A stretch of 64,000 nt of DNA, from positions 43,458,745 through 43,522,744 of the forward strand of contig CM075102.1 of NCBI GenBank assembly GCA_037576195.1, written 5' to 3'. The translations under genes were made by a program, and so were the position numbers. The notes below the pieces were generated by a model that saw only the letters and a list, made by a program, of their open reading frames with translations, was not told where the DNA came from and did no database searches. This document shows positions 35,523 through 46,993 of the stretch, piece after piece. This DNA comes from Phytoseiulus persimilis (Eukaryota; Arthropoda; Arachnida; Mesostigmata; Phytoseiidae). Within the stretch, counting starts at the first letter, position 1. The number at the start of each line of letters is the position of its first letter.

Positions 35523-36580
35523 AAGGGAGAGAGGGGGCGATTCGGTGACACGGGTGTCTGATCGAGTCCACTTCAGTTCGTCCTCTCGACGGGAGCTGTC
35601 GCACGACCTCGATTCTCGACGCCCCGGTATCAGCACGCTTCGAAGAGCCTTCAAGCAATCCATTGTGGCCCGACGAGATCCCGTCCCCGGCGGAAGCAGT
35701 CAATCTGACAACATGAGAGCGTCCTCCAATCATCGTTCCGGAGGCAAGATCTCCAAGAAGGGTGACTTCTGCAAGTTGTGTTCTTGGATCCCGCTAGCTT
35801 AGGAGCTGGTTTCCACGGAACTTGACAAATGGAATCGACCGAGCTTGAGGATCGGAATTCTGGGGCGTGCTCTCAGGGGCCGCGCGAGGCCGGCACCCGG
35901 TTTCGTCGTTTCGTTATGATCCAGCTCGAGACCAGAAGTCCTAACAACACTCGTACACGTGAACACCAACAATGATCTAACTCAGTGAGGTCATCATGAC
36001 ATTCATTAGGTTGTACCGTGCCGGTGGCCGACTCGCGAGCTCCGTGCATTCTGAGCCACAATGAGTTGTGCGCGCTCGCTAAAAGCAATTTCGCTGCACT
36101 CGTTCACACACAAAGGGTCAAACGCGAGTGAGCTTCTAGGGTACTCCAAATGGCTGGTTCGCCGTTTCGATCTTCCTATAAATTAATTCCTCTCGAGCTG
36201 TGACTTGTCAATCACTTCAAACCTCACGGCTAGGTCATCGGAGACTCCAGGAAAAGCGTGGAGGCGCAGGAAACCTTGGAATGATGCAGCACAAGAATAC
36301 AATAAGACGCAACCAACATGTTGTGTCCTATCGGGGTCGCAACAGCCTGTTCCCCCTCCACGCTTCTGGGTGGTGTCCTCCATCCGAAAATTCGGACCCG
36401 CTCGTCCTCAAGCTCCTAGACCCGGCAGAGATCAGGAAGAAGTGGCAAGGACTTCTAATTCAAATCGTGTGGTTTGAACGTGTGCCGGCGTACAATGCAC
36501 TCTTCTAATGGAAGCGACACCAGTGCTCGGGCGAGCGGGCGGGCGGCCAAAATCCGCCAGCGGTATAATATCTCTCTTAG

Positions 36581-36599
36581 CGACACCACGACCCTAATG
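36581..36599 (+). CDS. Candidate 19-nt microexon
   Basis: A strong acceptor (TAATATCTCTCTTAG, AG at 36579-36580) is followed only 19 nt later by a consensus donor (AATG/GTGAGT at 36600). Two frames are open across it (DTTTLM or RHHDPN). Alternatively the acceptor is unused and a longer exon (residues IRQRYNISLSDTTTLM in frame) ends at the same donor. Neither neighbour was identified. Confidence 0.25.
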
Positions 36600-36644
36600 G
36601 TGAGTTTATGGATCATTAAATATCCCGCTGCGCCAGGAGAAGGT

Positions 36645-36660
36645 TTCGTTCGTTCGTTCG
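36645..36660 (+). repeat. (TTCG)4 microsatellite
   Basis: Four exact TTCG units in non-coding sequence just past the candidate donor at 36600. Confidence 0.75.
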
Positions 36661-37539
36661 CTGCTTACTCGCTCCGTCTTCACAGACAACGGCAGCTTCT
36701 TTTCCTTGGTTCCCACTACTTGCCAGCCGCACTCTCTCCTTGTCTCCTCGAACTGCGCTCAATCGACGACTGGTGATATTACTTCCGATAATGATGATCC
36801 GATTCGGAACGGCTCGATTCCGCGCGAGCTCGTCAGGGTTTCCGGCTCTGGAAGTAATCAGTCGTCCGGACCATTGAGCCTCCTTCCTTTTCTGCCGTGG
36901 AAAATTGAAAACGAAAGACATGTTCCACAGACTCCACTCGCTGCAAGGGTCACAGCTCTCGCTCCGAGGATCGTTCCCATGGTTCCCATTTCGTCCGGGC
37001 GCGCGTCTCGAGTGCATCCGCTTGGCCATGGCCATCTTGGAAGTTCCGGAAAAGAACGTGACTGAAGGGGAGCCTTCCTTCGCAGAGTATTCCTATGCAG
37101 CGCAAGCTTGCTTCGAGCCAGGCGATCTCAGCTTCGTCCTTGGAGCGCCTCTGCACTTTACTGCTGCGAGTGACTGGCTGATCTTTTTTCTCGGAAATTC
37201 TCATGGCTCGACCGGCTCTTCACATGATGTGAGAAGAAGCTACACCGAGTGCGGCCCTTCCTCTTGTTTCGTCCATCCTTTCATTTTTCTTAATCCTTCA
37301 TATTAAGTAGCCGATGATGATGTTATTACCCGAAGAGTTTCAGGGGCTTCTTAGAAGCCTTTTTATGGCTGCTCCTGAGCCTGGCCGAGTGAACGGATTT
37401 TGCACCATCGGGTAGTCTCCATAGAGGTGTGGTCGAGTGTTACAAGGAAGAGTACGGTCGCGTTTTCCTCCAGGATGTTTTCTGTCAAACAGGTCGGGAG
37501 TTTTACAGTCGAGGTGAATCTTCGCTCAGAAAAGAGCTG

Positions 37540-37690
37540 TTACCATATTATAAATCAGCGAAGAACGATGGGTATTATAAATGATGAAACAGAGAAAATA
37601 GGATAATATAATAATAATTATAATGATACATATGAGAGACTCATATGACAATTCAATGCAGAGGAATATAGCGATAATTCGGAAACCGAT
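37540..37690. other. A+T-rich island
   Basis: A run of AT-dominated sequence with several TAATAAT words and the CATATGAG inverted repeat. A possible matrix-attachment or replication-prone site by composition only; no specific motif is claimed. Confidence 0.4.
37629..37647. repeat. Inverted repeat CATATGAG-AGA-CTCATATG
   Basis: Perfect 8-bp arms with a 3-nt centre. Each arm contains the E-box CATATG, so it could be a paired bHLH-type site. It lies inside the A+T-rich island. Confidence 0.6.
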
Positions 37691-38430
37691 GGTACAACAG
37701 AATTCGGATGCAGTGGGGAACAATGCGATAATATCGAGCCGAGTAAATCGGGACCGTCTTCGCTCTCTCGAATCGGAGAGGTTACTCGACGACTCAGCTG
37801 GGAAGCAGCTTTGTCAACCTCCAAAGCCGTTCAGTGGGATGGCTGGCCTATTCCGTGAACACTCCGGCCATGCCGCTTAACGCGAGCCGTTGACCAGAAC
37901 TTTATGAGCTAGGTTGCCACCAGCGGCGTCGTGAACGACGTCCTCAGTACGGGAGGAACGATAAACTAAGAGAGCTCTCATAGACCTCTCATTTAGCCTA
38001 TCCATCACGACGGAGGTGGAAGGGTACTAGCAGCTTCAGCCCATGGCGCTCGGATGGTTGCCACAGCCAACCAACGGAGCGAGGCATTGCCAAGCATTGC
38101 ATAGCAGCATGTGTTCACTAATTCACTGCGCAATAAACGGACGGACCTTTCGAATCACCCATTCGAACCACGGCATGGGCTTTAGTAGCGGCTAGTGGCT
38201 GCCACAACGAGTCTCAGAAAATAAAGAAAATCACTTGGCCGTCGTCGATAACACTGATCTGTGTTGACAGAATGTGAGCTTTGTCAAGGTCAGGCGTCTC
38301 CGTAAAAGTTGTCGCATATTCGATTCGCGTGTCATTCGTGGTTAATACATACATATGTGGTTTCCGGAGAGAATACGGTACATGAGAGGAAGGGCGGGTC
38401 AGATTCTAAAAGGGATTCTCGTTTTTCCAG

Positions 38431-38487
38431 GGATCGACAATGAGTTCATCTCGGTGGTGAACGCTTCGCTGATGGCCATCTCAACTG
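38431..38487 (+). CDS. Candidate 57-nt internal exon, unidentified
   Basis: Excellent acceptor (ATTCTCGTTTTTCCAG, AG at 38429-38430) and donor (ACTG/GTAAGC at 38488). Of three frames only one is open: two leading bases, 18 codons IDNEFISVVNASLMAIST, one trailing base. Intron phase is 1 on both sides, so the exon is symmetrical and skippable. The peptide loosely resembles the segment of polynucleotide phosphorylases that carries an N-A-S motif followed by small hydrophobics, but the similarity is short and the expected flanking motifs were not seen nearby, so no name is given. Single-frame openness between two strong sites makes it one of the better exon candidates. Confidence 0.4.
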
Positions 38488-38499
38488 GTAAGCATAGTG

Positions 38500-41400
38500 G
38501 GACTTCGCGGTATCCTTGCCACGCGCTCGCCCGGGCAGCGCAAAGTGAGCCGATCGACAAGCAGCAGAGTCAGCAGCGGAAGCAAAGCAGCATCTCTGCT
38601 CCTGTGCTCGCTCTCCCGCCCAGCTGGGAGGAAAGTCTGTCTCGCTGTCTTTATGACTCGCTCGTATACTCTCCTCCTATCCGCACGGAGGGAACGTGCA
38701 CGATCTAACCGCTTCCTCACTAACCAATGCGGACGAGGCACGTAGCGCAGCTAACTCCACTTCACTACGAGGTAGTCAGACATCTGAAAGCAACACGTGT
38801 TGCTCATTCGGGCCTCCCGACTATTGCGTCGACCGCCACGTGGGTGGCATCAACCGCGGCGCACGGCTCCTGGACCAGACAACGAGTTAAGGCTCCAGTT
38901 CCACGGGCGTCCGAATTCTCATTTTTGAGCTGAGAGGAGAATCGGGAACATACAAGTCCCATACAACTCCGCTGCTAGATCTCCTATGTGGAGCCATACG
39001 GGAACGGAATCCAGTTGGGGGAAAGTGAGGAACGATATCTTCGTATCAGATGATCGCCCCGTTGTGGCTTTCGCTTTGGAACGGGTCTCGCGGCATCCAT
39101 CAACCATTGACCCCAAACACTCTCAACCGGGGCACATCGCAGAGAGTTAATAGAAATTCTCTGGTGTTTCATTTTTATCTCATGCCTCAGAAAACAAGGC
39201 GGCGGGAAGATTGCTCGACCGCGCGGGAAGCGAATTTAGTGTTTGTCCGACGGCCCCGCGGACCGCCCGCTTCTTGGCCGTGACCGGCCTCGCTCTGAGT
39301 GCGGGCTTGAAGTGCTCAGCAGGATGTCAACAATTCTGACGGATGGCTATGTCCTGCGTTCTGCTGCTCGGTGTCCTGCATGACAGGGAAGTGAGCGTCA
39401 AGCAAGCCGGCCGGCCAGTTCGCCCGACCGCCGACTGGCCGGTCGGTCGTACAGTTGAGTCTCGGGGGTTCGGAGCGGTGAGGCGGAACCGAAGTGGCCT
39501 ATTTGATGGTTTTGCTGCCGGATGGATTGCCGCAGGACTGTTCGGAGGACGGAGGAAGCAAACGCCCGAGAGAGATAGGCGGAGTTGGGCAAAAAGAGTC
39601 AACCGACTCAGCCGGCGTGGCAAGCGCTATTCTAGTGTGGACCGAGGACAACCTCCAGGATAATTGCCTCGCCTCGTTGTTAGAATCGCACAACGGTGGA
39701 TTCGGGCGTCCTTCCCAACCTGTGAACTTCCCGCGCGTTGCCTCTGATGCGCCGGGGATGGGATCCAGCTTCAATTCCTGCGGACAAGAGCCCTCCAAAG
39801 TTCGGGAGCAATCGGATGGCTCGTCCGCAACCGAAATTCTTGAGGTCACCACTTTGTGGAAGGCTGAGCGGACGGGTAGAATCGAAAGGCCTCAGTGGGA
39901 GGCGAGAAGAGGATGAGAAGCTTCCAGGAGGTGGTTGGGCAGTACAGGGAGGTGTCTCGGCCGGGCTCCCCGTGGTTGCGAAAGCAAACCACACGACAGG
40001 GGGGAACAGGTTAGGGGTTGAGCATCTGGACCTGAATCGATGCAAAAGAGAGCCTTCGTCGTGTTTTCATTTAAATCTGCACCCTTCTTAATTGAAGCCA
40101 TGCACGCCAGTGCACGAGCAGACCGCCCATACCTTTTACTTTTTCTCACAGCTCCCCTCGCGTTTCGCATCTCCCTCGCTGGCCAACCCGTTGCGCAAAG
40201 CGCCCTCGACCACAGGTGGAGCGATTGCAAGTCGTTGGAAGATGGAACATCAGCGGAAACAGAGGCGTTCGAGAACAATCGGACAAAGCTGTTGGTGGCC
40301 CGAGTGAAAGTTTAGGCCAAAGCCATCAAAACTTTTACACCCTTCTCGATGATGTTATCGGCTTTCTCGGAAACGAAATAGTTCTACGGCTTCCCTCTCT
40401 CTCTCTTGTTTGCCAACCCGTCAGGCGGTTATAATAATCTAGCCGGTTTGGAGCAGCCGCCCACGATCGGTATCGGCACCCCAATGATTGCCGCGATGAC
40501 AACAACGCGAATCGGGAACGAACCCGACGATCGACGACGACGAAGGAGGAACAAACCTCTGAGCAAATAGAAGATGTCGGTCGAAGTTGGACCTTGCAAA
40601 GCTGAACCGAGCTTCGATGACATCGGCCGCGACAAGAGGGCGGCAACCAGACAAACACTAAGACGACCGACTCTATTGTAAACCAGCTTGTCCTACATGT
40701 TAGAGATGAAATTTCGAGAAATAGAGATGAGAGGAGTGAGCAGATTGGAATGAAAGGCCGTGCATGGAGCGGGGAATGGAGAACGAGATTTTCTCCCGAT
40801 GAGTTCCGCCTGTTGCGCTGGGATTTCGGAATCACGCTCTCGTGAAGTGCGCTGCACTTCCGGAAGTAACTCCAAGTGTATTCCGTTTTGATTAGTGAGG
40901 AGCTTCGAGGGACCTCTCCCACTCACCCACAATCGCTACCACGCTCCGTCGAGCTCCTAAGCTCGAGTGAAGGAGTCAAGATGTTGTTTTCGTCTTGTTT
41001 GACCTCGTCTGTGCTGTAGTGTTTGTTTCCGTCGAATGGAGCGAAGTTGATTTTTCCGTCCGCCAGCTGTGTATTTCTCGGCTGCCTCCGATCTATATTT
41101 TCTTCTATTCTCCGACCTCACCGAGATTTCCTGGAGCAGTTTTCAGCTTCCTCCGCTCCCTTTCGCGGAGTCACTTGCCTGGCTTTTCCAACGACTCCGC
41201 TCCGTTCCCTTGCGCCGAGTTCTTCGGTTTGTTCGCAGCTTTCTATGTGTCCTCGAGAAGGCGCTAATAAAAAGGGCCAAGAACCATTGGCTTTTGCTAT
41301 CGAATGATGTCGTGTTATAGATTGCCATGGGCGCAGTCGGCAAAAACGTTAATTTTATGGTCCCCCAACTCTGCTCTCTTCTGCGATGGTCGCTCGCTGG

Positions 41401-42620
41401 CCAGCTATAGCCTGCGTCTCTGGGCCGATCCTCCGTGAAGAGAATTTAATTTGTGAGAATCATTTCCCAGCAAAATACCTCGAAATCTGGGGAGAAGTTC
41501 GCTGACTGCCTCTGAAGTTCCCTGAATCATGATCTCGATGGGGTTAGGGGTCCGGCGGACAGCTTCGTCACGGAGCTCTTGAGGATTAATCACGAAATCG
41601 CCGGATTGCGAACAAGCAACGACTTCTGTTAGGAGCTGAGCTGAAAGCGGATTGGGATCGTGGATTCAGTTGGAACATGCTTTACGGCTCGTTTTAGATG
41701 GTTGCGCACTCTTGCGGTTTTCTATGGCTTTTGTGTCACTTGGTTCCGATGCTGAATTTAACGACCTGAGAAAGCTCCAGATGGATCCGAGACCCTGCGT
41801 GCTGTAGCGGCGGCGATAGAGGCCTCGTAATACACATCGTCTATGTACACACCCAGCTCTCCACGCTGGCTGGCGGTAGGGAAGGCAAGCAGTTTGGCGG
41901 GACTGCAGGAAGGCTCTGCTCGCTCACTTGCACACACTCATAGGAGGCTGAGAGAGCCCATTCAGAGAATAAAAAGGAAGAATGCCAGGGAGAGTATTCG
42001 GGAAGAAAGTGGGTAAAGCACACTTGAACGCCTCGCCTCCTGCTTTTCAAATGCCACTCACTTTCAACTAGCTGCTTGCTTGTTTGGTTGACTGAGCGAG
42101 TCACTGCAGAGGACGATTCAGCCATCGCCTGGAAGAAGCCGCACAGTTATCATGTGGAACGCGCAGAAGCGATTATTGGCTCCTTCGGCGACCTTCGCCC
42201 GGAGGTTGCTCAATGGACGCCGTCGCGACACCTAACGATGCGTCGCAGTACTCATTGTGTCTCTCTTCCCGTACCGAACTCGCTCTTTCGTTTCCGTGAA
42301 CTCGATAAAACGTAATCACTTCGCGGCCACTTCTCTCCTTGATCAGCACATAGAAGGTCGTGGAAACTCCGATCGGGGATCACACGAAGACCTCGATTGC
42401 GATACTTTTTGTCAGTCCCGAGACGATTCCATAGATTTGGCGAATTTGCCGGGTGTGATGAACTTCGATCGGGCTCGCTTCCGGCCCCCCTCGGTCGGTT
42501 TTTGTGCGCTTCCGTTATAAATTACTTTCGGCGTGGCGTTGCGCGTGTTCAATGCGGGATCCTGCTCGGCTTTGGTGGAACTTGCCGGAGAGTTGATTAA
42601 AATCCCTTTCACGATGGGTC
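38500..42620. other. No supported gene
   Basis: Overlapping frames of up to 195 codons on both strands without paired splice signals or motifs. Minus frames around 40335-40922 contain hydrophobic stretches but also many Arg/Ser codons. One palindrome is listed separately. No RNA genes recognised. Confidence 0.35.
38789..38804. promoter_or_regulatory. 16-bp perfect palindrome centred on a CACGTG E-box
   Basis: AGCAACACGTGTTGCT is fully self-complementary and centred on the canonical E-box CACGTG bound by bHLH dimers. A palindrome of this length is expected only about once per 65 kb by chance, so it is suggestive but not significant alone. No promoter or gene start was identified nearby. Confidence 0.35.
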
Positions 42621-42629
42621 ACGGCTTAC

Positions 42630-42694
42630 GTCGTTCAACCAGCGAGCGACTGTCGCTGCGCCCTCGTTCGTGTTCTGTCGCCCGCTATGTTCGC
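42630..42694 (-). CDS. Candidate internal exon, unidentified
   Basis: On the minus strand a donor AACGAC/GTAAGCC (GT at plus 42629-42628) ends a frame that opens after ATGCAGCAG. Two leading bases precede GEHSGRQNTNEGAATV and ARWLND, ending in phase 0. The other two frames contain stops. The acceptor has a weak pyrimidine tract, which lowers confidence. A plus-strand frame (42533-42943) covers the same bases. Confidence 0.25.
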
Positions 42695-45600
42695 CTGCTG
42701 CATTCTCCACCGGAGCTTCCCGGAATGAGCGGAGCTCGTGATCCGGGGGAACTTGGGAGTTTTCCCGGGTTCGCCACAAAGTGCACTCGACCGCGCTTCA
42801 GGGGTGTCGCTCGCAGGATGGAGCTCGGGTTCTCATCTCGATCGTCACATGCGGTGGAACTGGCGGGCTCGAGCAGTTTCCAACTGAGGAACGCAGAGCG
42901 AGCTCGGCAAGGGCATGCCGCCGGAATCGTGCCACGGGACTAAGATGTCGATTTACAAGCGCCATTTCGTTTGCACGAAGAAGCCATTTAACAGCGGAGA
43001 AGAACGATGCCCTAAACACATTTCTCTTCGTTCTCCTCCTTATCTCCTTCCTCTCAGCTGAAATAAAATAACGTGGAGAACAAGCGAATGAAGAACGGGA
43101 TGAGTGTTTTAAGTATTCTCAGTAATGTAGTTAGAAGCTCTGCCACCCGAATGAGACCGACCCAGTTTTCGTTCGCCGCCGTTCCCGCCCGGGTTTTCAG
43201 AGTTTCTTTTTTTCCGGGAATGGAGAACAGGGCCCGCGGTACTTGAAGAAGTTCCTCGGTTCGCACCGACTTCGCCACTCGATCCGCGAGTTTCTCGCTC
43301 TCTCGCTGGCGTCTGACTCATCTCCTTCAATTCTGTCGGTCGGTTTTCCTCCTTCCTCGGAATTCTTTCCCTCTCGCCCTTGTGCGCTCGTTCTGGGGAA
43401 ACCGCTGGGAGTTTCGTGGGGAAGCCCCCGAGTTCCCGACCTGCGCAGCCTGGAAAAAACTCTCGCAGAGGACAAAGCATGGTGGAGAGCCTGTGGGATG
43501 CGCCCTCATCGTTTCACTCCCATCTCTGAGAGTATCGTCTGATATCTGATCGAGTCCGAGCCAACCGATCGGAAGGAGCAGCATGGTTCGATCCTTGAGC
43601 TGGTACATCGGAATCGCCCGGAACTCACAATATCCGCATAGATTCAGCGAGGCAGCTGGTTGGGCTTCTCTGAGCTGTGTGCGCGTTCATGGGCTCCACG
43701 GGAAACGAATTTGCCGGCAGGTATTTTTTATTTAATTATTATTGTTTTCATTGCTCTCCGCGGCCACTGCGAGTGGAATGCGGGCAATGAGAGACCGTTC
43801 GGTCGAGCACTGCGAGCTCAAAGTGACTAGGCACAAGAACGGCTGTATAAACTTTTAACACCCGCTCGTTTCCCGGACAGGGGAACTTCCGATGCGGGGA
43901 CGCTCCGAAATCCTCGGAATGCGGGAAGAGCGGAGTGCTGCTGGAAATCAACCGGAGCGATGTTTCTTCGGGTTTCAGCCTGTCATCTCCTCCACTTCGG
44001 TTAGACCTTCCTGCCGCTGGTAGATTTCCGTTCCAGCCTAAACGGTTTCCGATTGAGCCGAGAGTTCATCGTTTGCGGATCGGGAAGCTGCGAAAGACTG
44101 TCGTGCGGAGTTTCTCTACCGGATCCGCGGCGCGTACGTTCAGACCAACGCGGCCTTGATAAGGAAAGCGCTCTCACGATATGCCGATTCGTCGAGGAGT
44201 TCGTGCACTCCGAATTTGCTCTGCTCTCTCCGCCGGGTCTGGGAACTGATTTGAATAGATTTTCCAGGGAGGCAACCTCGCTCCGGGAAGCGATGCGAAT
44301 GAGTGGATTGAGCCCTGTTTCGAGGGAACGCAGGTTACTTCCGAGGGTGGGCGCGTTGAAATTCGCGCTCGTTCCGCCACGAGACGAGTCAAGTTCCCCA
44401 CACGCAAATATGATGCCGTGAAGCCATCATTGCGACGTGCTCCCGAATATCTGTGCGCGACAGCGACGACGCACGTCAGGAGTCGGTTTCTTTTTCATCC
44501 CTTCACTGAACCGCTTAGCCGCGGAGGAGCGATTGCGTCATCAGATTACCCAGACAACAGCGGTCCTGACTCCGAGTGGAGAGAGCTGGCTCCTGAGGTA
44601 TTCCTCCTTTCTGGTGGGACCATCGGTGGGTTTGAGCCGGCGGAGCTTCTAACCAAAAGTATGTATGTCGTCCGCTGGTTCCTGTGAAAACTATTTCGAG
44701 AACAATTGTATGACACGGCACGCTTGCGCAAACTCTACGCTTGCCGGGAGCGCCCTAACGATGTGGCTGCCGACAGTCCAAACGGCAAAGCAAGCAGACC
44801 AACCATTCTCTCGGTTCACCATAGAATCTGCCGACCACAAACATGCCGGCGTTGGTTCCTTTCTGTTTCCACAGGAAGTTGGCTGCAGCTTTAATTGTTT
44901 TGTCGCTTCGCCACCGGAGGGCCGGCTGACGGGCCCGCCAGTTACTGGACGGACAACAGCAGAGCGACTTCCGTTTGGAAATCTCCCTCAATTGTCTCTA
45001 TTTCAGAGCTTGCGAGATGAGCTCGGGCGGGGCTTTGGGCGCCGCAAACGGGACCGTTGCTGTGATTCGGACAATGGCCGAGCCGTGAGTGAAAGGCTGC
45101 TGAAATACACCTTGAATGTTCGGGTGCGTCCTGGTGGAGACGGGACCATTCGAGGACATGGGTTTCGGGCCGACTTCAGTGCGTCACCAGAGCTCTGCGG
45201 GAAACGCCGAACTCCGATGGAGAAATTTCGAGCACGATGCCCAAGATTTGAGCGCGAGTTCAGGCCGCCGTGAAGCTCTTGAGATTTCGGAAAAGTTATT
45301 TTTCCCTCGACTCGCGTCAGGCGTTGCTGGCAGGACCCGCTCTTCGCGGGAGAAGATATCGGGAGCGTTTGTTGACACTCGGTTCGTCGTCTTCATCCGA
45401 CGATTTGCTGTGCTTAGAATCCATAATGGGCTTTCTGCTCGGTCCGCCTCGTCCCTTCTTTATCGTCGTTCGCTTTCGACGGATTTCTGTCGTTTTTCGC
45501 TCCTGGCTGTTATTACTAACGGCCCCCGCAAGGTTCTTCGAGCCACTTATTCATTCTCGTGCGGCGACCCGGTTCGCGGTCCTCTCTCCAAGCTGCGTTA

Positions 45601-46969
45601 ACGTTCAAAAATACGACGCGCCAACCGCTGCTCTTGTTTTTCGTATATTTAATTAGCGGAACAACCTTGCTTGTAATCACATTCTCAATTGCTCTACATG
45701 CGACGCGGTGGCCGGGAATGGATGCATGAACACGAGGAAGCGGAAGTCAGGGAGGGAAAAACGATAACAGACAGACCACCGTCACGTGGGAGATGTTCCC
45801 ACTAAGTGAGATAGATCAAGAATTAGGTTGTTTTTGAGCGGTGGACTCCGCATTGCCTCAGTCAGCCCGTATCGCTGCTCTCGGCTGATTTTCATCAGCA
45901 TTCACCGCTTGCAAACGGCAGCAAGTTCGGGACTCCTTCGTAAACAGCTCTACTCGAAACCATGTTCAAAGGCGAGGGTGGGCAGCCAGGCACTCGAACT
46001 CGACCACCTAAAGAAACCTCTCAGAGAGGAGATTCGGGAATTCTACTTTTTGGGAATCACTCGACAAGATTCGTTAGCATCGCCGAGCTCTTTTTGAATC
46101 TCAATTGGGTTAGGCTCTTGCAGATCTCCTTAGCTCGCATATTATCGCTAGCGAACGTATGCTTCTCGATGCGATTGCAGCGTACCCGGCAAGAGATCTC
46201 TTCGGCGTTGCAAGCTGGGCTTGTGTTATTCAAACTCGGGTCGTTTCGTCGGTGGCTAAATCTAATATATTGGGGCATTTCCGTCTCCGATGAAATAGCG
46301 GAGGGAACGAAAGGGACAATCGCGCGAGGCGCGCAGTGGAATCGACTCAGAATTCGGATGGAATCTCCGACGGCGCAGCTTTGGCACCAGCAGCAGAAAT
46401 GGCCTCCGTTCGTATCGATTCGCCTCTCGTCTCGTGAACAACTGGCGAAGGAGCGATCCCGTCTGACGGATGAAGGCTCGTTGTCGGGGCTAAGCAGTGA
46501 AAACTGGGAACAGCGCGGGAACTGCGGGGACGACGGGTGGGAAGAAGCGGAGACGACCACTAGCGCCGCCATCACCTTCGTCGCGCCAACTCCCCAATCA
46601 TTCACGTCGTAGAGAGGAAATCTCGAGCACCTCGGTGGGATCTGCTCGTTATTTCAATCATCGCTTCCTCCTTCTCCGCCATCGGGATTCCCTCGTTTTA
46701 AATCTTTTCTTATGCAGACCCGCGCCGGCACGCGGGCCCGGAAAAAGTGGAGCCCATAAGCTTTCCTCTCGGCTCGCAATCATCCAGTCTTCACGCATTC
46801 GTCCGCAGTCGACGGGAGGATTCTGAGTTTTCTCTGAACTCCCCCGTCCCCCATTTCTGACTGGAATTCCAGACTTGGAATTCGTACCCGATTCCATCAT
46901 GCAGTGAAGTTCTTCTCGCGCTCGTACCCTAGCTCCGGGTGATCCGCTTTCCTCGCTGTTCGCGCTGGA

Positions 46970-46993
46970 ATATTCACTAGTTTTCGTGAATAT
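46970..46993. repeat. 8-bp hairpin ATATTCAC/GTGAATAT
   Basis: Perfect arms around an 8-nt loop. A third GTGAATAT copy lies 18 bp downstream (47001-47008), making it a small cluster of the same octamer. Confidence 0.55.

Larger units (their letters stand above)
32510..36575. other. No well-supported gene; several weak coding-like frames
   Basis: The minus frame 32820-33605 is the longest of the window (261 codons) but is opposed by plus frames. One of these, 33056-33331 (plus), starts MISILAILVVGPW and looks like a short secreted peptide, but its Kozak context is poor. The minus frame 34672-35094 reads well (for example LILNLNVLNDGHTVPLFGSR) without paired splice sites. The plus stretch 34050-34360 is purine-rich and gives acidic or Arg/Ser-rich peptides in all three frames. 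Confidence 0.3.
36610..38425. other. No supported gene; contains an A+T-rich island
   Basis: The plus frame 36905-37306 contains a protein-like run (FAEYSYAAQACFEPGDLSFV) but lacks splice partners and is opposed by minus frames. From 37540 to 37690 the sequence becomes markedly A+T-rich with TAATAATAATTATAATG, unlike the surrounding balanced composition. The rest has no recognisable feature. Confidence 0.35.

Noticed and set aside
45962-46612. 216-codon plus frame as a gene
   Set aside because: A 182-codon minus frame overlaps it almost entirely and no start, splice or domain evidence separates them; left as an unassigned coding-like frame.
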